Source of the DNA: Arthrobacter_N sp051262515
Lineage (GTDB): Bacteria; Actinomycetota; Actinomycetes; Actinomycetales; Micrococcaceae
Direction of reading: 5' to 3'
Length of the DNA: 64,000 bases
NCBI RefSeq assembly: GCF_051262515.1
Contig: NZ_JBIMER010000005.1
Coordinates: forward strand, 62,001 to 126,000
A model generated the notes under the pieces. It saw nothing but the letters and a program-made list of their open reading frames with translations. It was not told where the DNA came from and searched no databases. A program made the position numbers and the translations under genes. This document shows positions 25,196-32,403 of this stretch, piece after piece. Numbering within the stretch: position 1 is the stretch's first letter; every line of letters begins with the position of its first letter.

Positions 25196-26372
25196 AGCAC
25201 GCCCCGGTGGAAACCGTGTCGATGTAGCCGGCCGCGCCGTCGACCACGGGTTCGACCTCGGTCAGCGACAGCGCGTAGCCCACGTCGAGGTCGCCCTTCG
25301 CCTTGGCGAAGACGACGCCGGACAGCCCGCCGTCCTCGTCCAGCAGCGGACCGCCCGAGTTGCCCTGTTCGACGTCGGCGCCCAGCTGGTAGATCTCCAG
25401 CGGCGAGGGATCCGCGCCGTAGATGTTGTGGACCATGACCTCGCGCAGCGACTGGACGGTGGCGCCCTGGCTGCTGAAGGGCCCACCGGCCGGATAGCCG
25501 AGGAACGCGCCCGTGTCGCCCGTGGACAGGTCCTCGCCGACCGGGATCGGGTTCAGTTCCAGCTCGTCCACCGCCAGCACCGCAAGGTCCGCGACGGAGT
25601 CGAAGTAGACGACCCGGGCCGGGAGCGCGCGGCCGTCACGCGTGTTGACGACGGGCTCGCTGATGCCCGAGACGACGTGGGCGTTGGTCACGACCCGGTT
25701 GTCGGCCGCGGCGAAACCCGTGCCGGTCTGGTTGACACCGCAGGCGAAAGCCGTGCCGGTGATCTTCACGACGGAATCACCGGCTGACTCCAGCGCGGCG
25801 GAATCGGGGGCCGCCTCCGGGGCGACGTCCCGGTCCGTCGGCGCGAAGGGCTCGAGCAGTTCGGGGATGGTCTGTCCCATGACAGTGGAACGGGCCTGGG
25901 CCATCAGTGCGGCGACCGGATCCGGCGTCCACGTGCGGATGCTACGGATCACGCCGGACGAGGCGATTGCCTGGGACAGCACCGACACGCCCATCGTGGC
26001 CGCGGAAAAGGCGATGGCGGAGACCACGAGCGCCGCGACGGCCGCGTTGGCGATGCCGCCCAGAAGGCGGTCGAAGGATCTGAGGACCTGGAAGTTGAGG
26101 CCGAGGCGGATGCGCGCGCCGATGGCGACGCCTATTCCCTGGCCCATCAACATGAGGACGACGGCGGTGGTGACGACCCAGAACAGCCGCCAGCCCGTCT
26201 CCGGGACCCAACCGGATACCAGCGGAATGGCGAAGAAGGTGGCCACGCCCCCGGCAAGCAGTCCCGCGATGCCGCCGAGCGTGACGAAAAACCCCTTGCG
26301 GAGGCCGGAGACGAAGAAGGTCACGAGGGACACCGCCAGGAGGATATCCAACCCACTGATCCCGTAAAACAC
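25185..26372 (-). CDS. marP: MarP-type membrane serine protease
   Basis: A 395-residue protein. The N-terminal 150 residues form four membrane helices of the CvpA type (ILLAVSLVTFFVSGLRKGFF onward). The periplasmic trypsin-like S1C domain follows: His232 in TNAHVVSG, Asp262 in SVADLAVL and Ser339 in GNSGGPLLD make the catalytic triad. Cys211 in TAFACGVNQ and the C-terminal Cys in STGACSSS may pair, as the redox-sensitive disulphide does in M. tuberculosis MarP, where the enzyme is needed for acid and oxidative stress resistance. It starts at a GTG and is divergent from crp with a 208-base gap containing a CRP-like site. Confidence 0.93.
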   Translation of the reverse strand: MFYGISGLDILLAVSLVTFFVSGLRKGFFVTLGGIAGLLAGGVATFFAIPLVSGWVPETGWRLFWVVTTAVVLMLMGQGIGVAIGARIRLGLNFQVLRSFDRLLGGIANAAVAALVVSAIAFSAATMGVSVLSQAIASSGVIRSIRTWTPDPVAALMAQARSTVMGQTIPELLEPFAPTDRDVAPEAAPDSAALESAGDSVVKITGTAFACGVNQTGTGFAAADNRVVTNAHVVSGISEPVVNTRDGRALPARVVYFDSVADLAVLAVDELELNPIPVGEDLSTGDTGAFLGYPAGGPFSSQGATVQSLREVMVHNIYGADPSPLEIYQLGADVEQGNSGGPLLDEDGGLSGVVFAKAKGDLDVGYALSLTEVEPVVDGAAGYIDTVSTGACSSS

Positions 26373-26506
26373 GCTCAGACTCCAAACCCGCCGCGGCCGC
26401 GATTTCCCTCCGGCCGGTCACGTGCCGGCGCGGTCGCCACGGCTTCAGTCTATGCGGAAACGCCTTCCCCGCCCCGCCCCGATCGCACAAAACCCGCCGT
26501 TCACCG

Positions 26507-26522
26507 TGTGGAAGGTGTCACA
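26507..26522 (+). promoter_or_regulatory. Candidate CRP/GlxR binding site between marP and crp
   Basis: TGTGGAAGGTGTCACA matches TGTGA-N6-TCACA at nine of ten positions. It lies 58 bases upstream of the crp start and 134 upstream of marP, so autoregulation of crp and control of marP are both possible. Confidence 0.6.
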
Positions 26523-26580
26523 TGACCTCTGACTACGGCACAATAAGTAAAAGCGCCAACGACACTTGACAGGAGATTTC

Positions 26581-27258
26581 ATGGACATCGAGGTACTTCG
26601 CCGGGCCCCACTTTTCACGACGTTGGGCGACGAGGTGTTCTCGGCACTGACCGAGGAACTGACCGAGGTCGACTTGTCCCGCGGGGCGTCCGTCTTCCGC
26701 GAGGGCGATCAGGGGGACCAGCTGTACTTCATCGTCTCCGGCAAGATCAAGCTGGGGCGCACCGCCCCGGACGGCCGCGAGAACCTCTTGGCCGTGCTCG
26801 GCCCGGGCGAGCTTTTCGGCGAGATGGCGCTGTTCGATCCGAGCCCGCGCAACGCCACGGCGACCGCCGTTTCAGAGACGCGGCTCGCCGGACTGCGCCA
26901 CGAGAACCTGCGCAAGGTCATTCAGTCCAGCCCCGAGGTGTCCGTGCAGCTGCTGCAGGCGTTGGCGAGGCGCCTGCGCCGCACCAACGAATCCCTGGCC
27001 GACCTGGTGTTCTCCGACGTTCCCGGACGCGTGGCCAAGGCACTGCTGGACCTCGCCGACCGTTTCGGACGCCCGGCGACGGACGGCATCCTCGTGGCAC
27101 ACGAGCTCACGCAGGAGGAGCTGGCACAACTGGTCGGCGCGTCCCGTGAAACCGTGAACAAGGCGCTGGCCGAGTTCGTGCAGCGCGGGTGGCTGCGCCT
27201 TGAGGCGCGTGCCGTGGTGATCCTCGACATCCAGCGCCTTCGCCAGCGTTCCCGCTAG
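26581..27258 (+). CDS. crp: Crp/Fnr family regulator, GlxR/CRP type
   Basis: A 225-residue global regulator. The cyclic-nucleotide domain (residues 1-120) has REGDQGDQLYFIVSGKIKLG and the phosphate-binding cassette GPGELFGEMALFDPSPRNAT; the Arg and small residues expected for cAMP binding are present. A long dimerisation helix (VSVQLLQALARRLRRTNESL) precedes the winged helix with LTQEELAQLVGASRETVNKA as the DNA-reading unit. The sequence is very close to Corynebacterium GlxR and mycobacterial Crp. ATG at 26581 follows AGGAG by six bases. It is monocistronic with a strong terminator, and a CRP-like site lies upstream. Confidence 0.95.
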   Translation: MDIEVLRRAPLFTTLGDEVFSALTEELTEVDLSRGASVFREGDQGDQLYFIVSGKIKLGRTAPDGRENLLAVLGPGELFGEMALFDPSPRNATATAVSETRLAGLRHENLRKVIQSSPEVSVQLLQALARRLRRTNESLADLVFSDVPGRVAKALLDLADRFGRPATDGILVAHELTQEELAQLVGASRETVNKALAEFVQRGWLRLEARAVVILDIQRLRQRSR

Positions 27259-27284
27259 GCCGGAAACGGCCCCGCTGGCCCAGC

Positions 27285-27327
27285 ACGACGGCGCCGCACC
27301 CTTCCGGGGGTGCGGCGCCGTCGTTTT
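27285..27327 (+). terminator. Intrinsic terminator after crp
   Basis: A 17-bp perfect stem (ACGACGGCGCCGCACCC with its complement) closes a TTCCGG loop and runs into TTTT. It separates crp from the convergent Nudix gene and may work in both directions. Confidence 0.88.
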
Positions 27328-27358
27328 CCGTCAGTTGGGCGGCGCCGTCCCGCCGGCC

Positions 27359-28312
27359 CTACCGGCCGCGCGGGGTCGCCCCGCCCTCGGCGGCGGTGTC
27401 GACCGTGACGTCCAGGAACTTTCCGTCGTCGGCCTCGAGGAGCGACGGGTGGTGGTATTTCAGTTCGCGCCGGTGGGACAGGTAGGCGACAGTGCCCCGG
27501 GTGGTGGCGAGCTTCTCGAGGATGCATTCGACGGCGGGAGTCGTCAGCTCGCTCAGGGTGAGTCCGACGGTGTCCGGCTGGCCGACCCTGTCTCCGAGCG
27601 TCGTCGCGTCGCGACCCGCGAGCACCTCCGCCGCAGGCATCCACTCGGCCCACCGGCCCTTCCCGCGCAGGAGGCTGACCCGCTGGTTCACCGGGACCGC
27701 CGCGGCGAAGTACCACGTGTCGAACCGTCGGTGCGCGAAGTCGGGACTCACCCAGTGGGACAGCGGACGCAACAGGTCGGTGCGGAGGCCGAGCCCGCGC
27801 TTGGCCAGCACGCTGGTGAAGGACTTGTCCTGCACCGCCACCGCCTCGCGCACGTCCATCCACTCCTGGGTGGAGCAGTTCTCCACGATGGAGAGCTCGT
27901 CCGCCCCGGCCAGCAGCACGCCGGTTTCCTCGAAGAGTTCCCGCACCGCGCACATCAGGTGGCTGCGGACCAGCCGGTGGTCGAGGATGCCCAGGCGTCT
28001 GGCCCAGAAGCCGACGTCGGGTCCGAACCACTGCACCGCGTCCTCGTCGCCGGGCTCGACGCTTCCGCCGGGAAAGGCGACGGCTCCCAGCGGGGAGCCC
28101 CCCGGCCGGTATCCGAGGTACGTCTCGGTGCCGCGGGGGCTATCCCGCACCAGGACGACCGACGAGGCCCGCCGGGCGCCGCGCGGGGTGCGTTCGCCGT
28201 AGGCGACCCAACTCTCGGCGGCGCCTAGCTGCCCCGGCGGCACCGGGAAGAGCCGACGGCGCTGTCCCGCCACGGGGCGTCCGGCGTCAGCTGAATTCGG
28301 CAACCAGTTCAA
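27359..28312 (-). CDS. Nudix hydrolase with an interrupted Nudix box (NUDT19/NUDT7-like layout)
   Basis: A 317-residue Nudix protein. The usual 23-residue box is split: the first half AVAFPGGSVEPGDED is separated from the second half CAVRELFEETGVLLAG by about 40 residues. Such an insertion is characteristic of the eukaryotic NUDT19 type CoA/acyl-CoA diphosphatases, and actinobacteria encode similar proteins. The metal-binding core RELFEETG is intact. Substrate not known; a CoA ester is a reasonable guess. The ATG at 28312 overlaps the end of ridA by 26 bases, so ridA and this gene are coupled. A shorter form starting nearer SSVVLVRDS cannot be excluded. Confidence 0.85.
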   Translation of the reverse strand: MNWLPNSADAGRPVAGQRRRLFPVPPGQLGAAESWVAYGERTPRGARRASSVVLVRDSPRGTETYLGYRPGGSPLGAVAFPGGSVEPGDEDAVQWFGPDVGFWARRLGILDHRLVRSHLMCAVRELFEETGVLLAGADELSIVENCSTQEWMDVREAVAVQDKSFTSVLAKRGLGLRTDLLRPLSHWVSPDFAHRRFDTWYFAAAVPVNQRVSLLRGKGRWAEWMPAAEVLAGRDATTLGDRVGQPDTVGLTLSELTTPAVECILEKLATTRGTVAYLSHRRELKYHHPSLLEADDGKFLDVTVDTAAEGGATPRGR

Positions 28313-28763
28313 CCTCGACGGGGGAATCCAACGGGAGAACGGCCACGCCGACGGCGGAGCGGGAGTGGACGCCGGCGTCGCCGAAGACCTTGCCCAGGAG
28401 CTCCGACGCGCCGTTGATGACGCCCGGCTGTCCGGTGAAGGCCGGATCCGAGGCGACGAAGCCCACGACCTTGACGATCCGGGTTACCCGATCGAGATCG
28501 CCGATGACGCTCTTGACGGCTGCCAGCGCATTGACGGCGCAGGTGGCCGCCAGCGCCGCGGCGTCCTCGGCGGCAACACCCGCGCCGACCTTTCCGGTTG
28601 CTGGGAGTTCGCCGTTAATAAACGGCAGCTGTCCCGAAGTGTAAACGTGGTTGCCCGAGACGACGGCCGGGACGTATGCGGCCACCGGTGCGGCCACCGG
28701 CGGCAGGTCGATCCCGAGTTCCGCGAGGCGACGCTCTACTGCTGATGTTGGCTGGTTATCCAC
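28287..28763 (-). CDS. RidA family protein (reactive imine/enamine deaminase-like)
   Basis: A 158-residue YjgF/YER057c/UK114 protein. Typical segments are VYTSGQLPFINGELP, the ALAATCAVNALAAVKSVIGD helix, VVGFVASDPAFTGQPGVING and VGVAVLPLDSPVEVELVAEF. The strictly conserved Arg of canonical RidA (R105 in the C-terminal region) is not present; the equivalent segment reads SRSAVGVAVLPLDSPVEVE, so it belongs to an Rid subgroup with an uncertain substrate. GTG at 28761-28763 follows GGAGA by five bases and lies 22 bases after the DUF4177 stop. Related proteins follow the same neighbours in other actinobacteria. Confidence 0.87.
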   Translation of the reverse strand: MDNQPTSAVERRLAELGIDLPPVAAPVAAYVPAVVSGNHVYTSGQLPFINGELPATGKVGAGVAAEDAAALAATCAVNALAAVKSVIGDLDRVTRIVKVVGFVASDPAFTGQPGVINGASELLGKVFGDAGVHSRSAVGVAVLPLDSPVEVELVAEFS

Positions 28764-28785
28764 GGTTTCTCCGGTATCTGTGCGG

Positions 28786-28941
28786 CTAGGACTTGGGACG
28801 CTTGAGATAGGCCACGGGCGCGTTGCCGTCGGGGCCGGAAATGACGGTGACAAGCTCCCAGCCGTCCTCGCCCCATTGGTCGAGAATCTGCTTCGTGGCG
28901 TGGATGATGAGCGGTAAGGTGGCGTACTCCCATTTGGTCAT
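28786..28941 (-). CDS. DUF4177 domain small protein
   Basis: A 51-residue protein MTKWEYATLPLIIHATKQ... with WGEDGWELVTVISGPDG and a basic C-terminus (YLKRPKS). This is the DUF4177 pattern: a short domain of two strands and a helix built around the WEY and DGWEL motifs, common in actinobacteria and of unknown function. The ATG at 28939-28941 is preferred to far-upstream in-frame starts, which would lie inside the divergent PBP gene. It is the first gene of a small operon with ridA and the Nudix gene. Confidence 0.9.
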   Translation of the reverse strand: MTKWEYATLPLIIHATKQILDQWGEDGWELVTVISGPDGNAPVAYLKRPKS

Positions 28942-28978
28942 AACCGATAGGCTATCCGCTCCGGCTAAACTGGTGTGC

Positions 28979-31339
28979 ATGGCAGGTCGAAAGTCACCCT
29001 TTTTTGATACAGCAACCACCCTGGGCAAGATCGTCGCCTTCTTCGGGGTGAGTTCCGTCTGTGGCGTCCTCGCCGCCGGGCTCTTGGTCCCCGCGGCCGC
29101 TTTCGCCGGCTCGAGCGCCACGGCGGGCATCGAATTCTTCGAGGCGCTGCCGGCGGAGCTGAGGGAGGAGCCGCTGTCGGTGCCCTCCCGAATCCAGGCG
29201 AAGGACGGCTCGACCATCGCCTCGTTCTATGCCGAGAACCGCGTTCCCGTGACGCTGGACAAGGTCTCGGAGAACATGCGGAACGCCATCGTCTCGATTG
29301 AGGACGAACGTTTCTTCCAACACAACGGCGTCGACATGCGGGGCATTACCCGGGCCGCCATGCACAACCTGACCAGTTCCACGCAGCAGGGCGCGTCGAC
29401 GCTGACCCAGCAGTATGTGAACAACACCCTGATCAACGCCGACAGCCTCCGCGGGGTGGACAAGAGCGACCTGACCATCTCCGGCTCCAAGTCCATCGGC
29501 GACAAGCTCCGGGAAGCCAAGCTCGCCATCGCCGTCGAGAAGGAGTTCAGCAAGGAGGAGATCCTCCAGGGCTACCTCAATATCGTGCTTTTCTCCGGAA
29601 CCACCTACGGCGTGGAAGCCGCGGCGCAGCGCTTCTACTCGGTGCCGGCGTCCGAGCTGGACATCCAGCAGTCGGCGATGCTGGCCGGCATGGTCCAGCT
29701 GCCGAACGTGTTCAACCCCAGCACCAACCCCGAGGCCAGCACCAAACGCCGCAACGTGGTCCTCGGTGCGATGAAAAAGACCGGAGCCATTACCGACGCG
29801 GAGTACCGGGAAGCCGTCAAATCGGGCCTGAACCTCAAGGAGAAGCAGCTCAAGTCCGGCTGCATCTCAGCCAATAGCGCCGCGTACTTCTGCGACTACG
29901 TGACGCATCTGGTGCTTTCCGACCCGGCTTACGGCAAGACCCCCGAGGATCGCACGGCCTTGCTGTACCGCGGCGGCCTCACCATCAAGACCACCCTCGA
30001 TCCGCGCCTCCAGAAGGAAGCCGAAAAGGAAACGTCCGCCGCGATCCCGGGCAAGGACAAATCCAACCTCGGGACGTCCATCGTTTCCGTGCAACCCGGC
30101 ACGGGACAGATCCTGGCCATGGCGCAGAACAAGACCTACGGTCCGCAGGACGGGACGCAATACACCGAATACAACTTCAACGTCGAGTCCGGCATGGGCG
30201 GCTCCGGCGGTTTCCAGGGCGGCTCGACCATGAAGCCGTTCACCACGTTGGCGTGGCTCGAGTCCGGCAAGAACATGTGGGACAACGTCGACGCCCGGCG
30301 CGATTCCTACCCGGACGACTATCGCTGGCAGGCCTCGTGCCTGCCCAAGGGATACACGCGGGCGGTGACGGACGACGGCCAGTGGGAGGTCAACAACGCC
30401 ACCGACGGCTTCAAGCGGACCATGTCCGTCGACTACGGACTGTACTGGTCCATCAACACGGCGACCGTCGCCCAGGCCGCGCAACTGGACCTGTGCGACA
30501 TCGTCGACGCGACAGAGCGGCTGCGCCTGGTCGACGGCCGGACCGGCGAGACCCAGACGCCGACCCCCGCCTTCGTGCTCGGCACCACCAGCGTGACGCC
30601 GCTGGCCCAAGCCGCCGCGTTCGCGGCCTTCGCCAACAAGGGCGAATGGTGCGCCCCCCGCGCCCTGACGTCGGTCTCCGACGCCGCCGGCAACAGCTAC
30701 AAGGTTCCGGCCGAGGCCTGCTCGCAGGAGATCGACCCGCAGGTCGTGGCCAACCTCAACGGAACGCTGTCCAAGATCGCCGGTGAACGCATCGCCAAGG
30801 GAACCATGGACATGCCGATCGCCGGCAAGACCGGCACCAACAACGGGGCATCGTCCACCTGGTTCGTCGGCTACAGCACCGGCGTCTCCACGGCCGCATG
30901 GGTGGGCCGCAACACCGGCAACAAGGCCATCTTCGGCGAACGCATCAACGGCGAGATCTACGACTACGCGGACTCAGCGACGTTCGCCTCCCCCATGTGG
31001 CTCGCCTACATGCAGGACGTTTCGCAGTACTACCCCGGCGAGGACTTCGGGACCCCGGATTCCCGCCCGTCCGCCCCGGCACCCGCGCCGGCACCGGAAA
31101 ACAACGACCAGAACAACGAGCGAAACGACAACCGGAACGACGACGCCGGCGACGCCGAGGAGGACAACAGGGAGGCTGCCGCCCCGGTCGAGACCTCCGC
31201 TCCGACCGCAGCCACCGCACCGGCCGAGGCCTCCGCTCCGGCGGACGACAATTCCGGACCGGGCAACGGCCGCGGCAACGGCAACGGCGGACAGGGATCG
31301 ACGCCCGAACCGCCCCGCCAGGACGGCGAGGACAACTAG
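28979..31339 (+). CDS. Class A penicillin-binding protein (transglycosylase/transpeptidase)
   Basis: A 786-residue bifunctional cell-wall synthase anchored by one N-terminal helix (residues 12-40). The GT51 domain has SIEDERFFQHNGVD with catalytic Glu108, then TLTQQYVNN and the motif RKLREAKLA-like EAKLAIAVEKE. The transpeptidase has S416-T-M-K419 (SXXK), S491-I-N493 (SXN) and K617-T-G. After the catalytic domain come 100 residues of Pro/Ala, Asn/Asp-rich and Gly/Asn-rich low complexity instead of PASTA repeats. It occupies the position of ponA2 in M. tuberculosis, next to a metallophosphoesterase. The 37-base gap to the divergent DUF4177 gene implies overlapping promoters. Confidence 0.94.
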   Translation: MAGRKSPFFDTATTLGKIVAFFGVSSVCGVLAAGLLVPAAAFAGSSATAGIEFFEALPAELREEPLSVPSRIQAKDGSTIASFYAENRVPVTLDKVSENMRNAIVSIEDERFFQHNGVDMRGITRAAMHNLTSSTQQGASTLTQQYVNNTLINADSLRGVDKSDLTISGSKSIGDKLREAKLAIAVEKEFSKEEILQGYLNIVLFSGTTYGVEAAAQRFYSVPASELDIQQSAMLAGMVQLPNVFNPSTNPEASTKRRNVVLGAMKKTGAITDAEYREAVKSGLNLKEKQLKSGCISANSAAYFCDYVTHLVLSDPAYGKTPEDRTALLYRGGLTIKTTLDPRLQKEAEKETSAAIPGKDKSNLGTSIVSVQPGTGQILAMAQNKTYGPQDGTQYTEYNFNVESGMGGSGGFQGGSTMKPFTTLAWLESGKNMWDNVDARRDSYPDDYRWQASCLPKGYTRAVTDDGQWEVNNATDGFKRTMSVDYGLYWSINTATVAQAAQLDLCDIVDATERLRLVDGRTGETQTPTPAFVLGTTSVTPLAQAAAFAAFANKGEWCAPRALTSVSDAAGNSYKVPAEACSQEIDPQVVANLNGTLSKIAGERIAKGTMDMPIAGKTGTNNGASSTWFVGYSTGVSTAAWVGRNTGNKAIFGERINGEIYDYADSATFASPMWLAYMQDVSQYYPGEDFGTPDSRPSAPAPAPAPENNDQNNERNDNRNDDAGDAEEDNREAAAPVETSAPTAATAPAEASAPADDNSGPGNGRGNGNGGQGSTPEPPRQDGEDN

Positions 31340-31340
31340 C

Positions 31341-32303
31341 ATGCCGGCCGCGCGGGAGATCGGATCGTACGTGGGCGCCCTGGCTCAACGGGCCGCATGG
31401 GGAGCCGGAGCGGCGGCCGCCGCAGGCGGTCTCGTCGCCGGCTACGGCTTGCTGGAGCGCAACCGCTTCGGAGTCCGCCACGAATCCGTCGCTGTCCTCC
31501 CCCCGGGGATGTCGGACCTGCGCGTGCTCCACCTCTCCGACATCCACATGGTGCCGGGCCAGGAGGCAAAACGCCGCTGGCTCCGCTCCCTGGCCGACAT
31601 GGAGCCGGATCTGGTGGTCAACACCGGGGACAACCTCAGCCACCGGACCGCCGTGGCACCCCTGCTCGAGGCCCTAGAGCCCCTGATGAAGTTCCCCGGC
31701 GTCTACGTTCCGGGTTCGAACTGCTATTTCGCCCCCCGCCCGAAGAATCCCTTGCGCTACCTGCGTGGCCCGTCCAAGCCGCCGTCGGACAACCCGAACA
31801 TCGAACTGCCGTGGCGGGACATGCATGCCGCGTTCGGCGCCGCCGGGTGGCTGAACCTCGCCAACCGCAACCTGTCCCTTCCATGGGGGCCCCTCCGGCT
31901 GGACTTCTCCGGCGTCGACGACCCGCACCTCGAACTCGACAGCTATGCCGGGTGGCCCCATGGGTCGGCCACCTCCGCGCTGGCGCCGCACGTGCGCATC
32001 GCGCTCGCGCACGCCCCGTACCAACGGGTCCTCGACACGTTCACCGCGGACGGCGCGGATATCATCTTCGCCGGACACACGCACGGGGGCCAGGTCTGCA
32101 TACCCGGCTATGGCGCGCTGGTCAGCAATTGCGACCTGCCGACTTGGCGTGCGCGCGGCCTGACGCGGTGGGAGTTCGACGGACGTTCGGTCCCCCTGAA
32201 CGTCTCCGCCGGGATCGGAACCTCGCGGTTCGCGCCGGTGCGCGTCGCCTGCCCGCCCGAGGCCGTCATCGTGACGCTGACTGCGCGCGAATCCCGGGCC
32301 TAG
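31341..32303 (+). CDS. YkuE-like metallophosphoesterase
   Basis: A 320-residue calcineurin-like phosphoesterase with an N-terminal hydrophobic anchor (GAGAAAAAGGLVAGYGLL). Metal motifs: LSDIHMV (DxH), NTGDNLSH (GDN), ALAHAPY and FAGHTHGGQ (GHTHG). The GN(H/D) block is altered to VPGSNCYF. The start is the ATG at 31341, one base after the PBP stop; a longer open frame upstream runs inside the PBP gene and is rejected. YkuE proteins are exported or membrane-bound metal phosphatases with unknown substrate; close coupling to a PBP suggests a cell-envelope role. Confidence 0.92.
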   Translation: MPAAREIGSYVGALAQRAAWGAGAAAAAGGLVAGYGLLERNRFGVRHESVAVLPPGMSDLRVLHLSDIHMVPGQEAKRRWLRSLADMEPDLVVNTGDNLSHRTAVAPLLEALEPLMKFPGVYVPGSNCYFAPRPKNPLRYLRGPSKPPSDNPNIELPWRDMHAAFGAAGWLNLANRNLSLPWGPLRLDFSGVDDPHLELDSYAGWPHGSATSALAPHVRIALAHAPYQRVLDTFTADGADIIFAGHTHGGQVCIPGYGALVSNCDLPTWRARGLTRWEFDGRSVPLNVSAGIGTSRFAPVRVACPPEAVIVTLTARESRA

Positions 32304-32403
32304 TTCCCCGCCCCGTTCCTGCGCCCCGCACGTCGATTGATGAACGTCAACCAGTCGGGGTAATCTTGAAATGATTGCTGCAGGCAAATAAGACGAATCG
32401 GGG

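Noticed and set aside
30783..31340. Upstream extension of the metallophosphoesterase reading frame
   Set aside because: It lies within the 3' part of the PBP gene in another frame and is low-complexity Thr/Pro/Arg; the ATG at 31341 is directly after the PBP stop.
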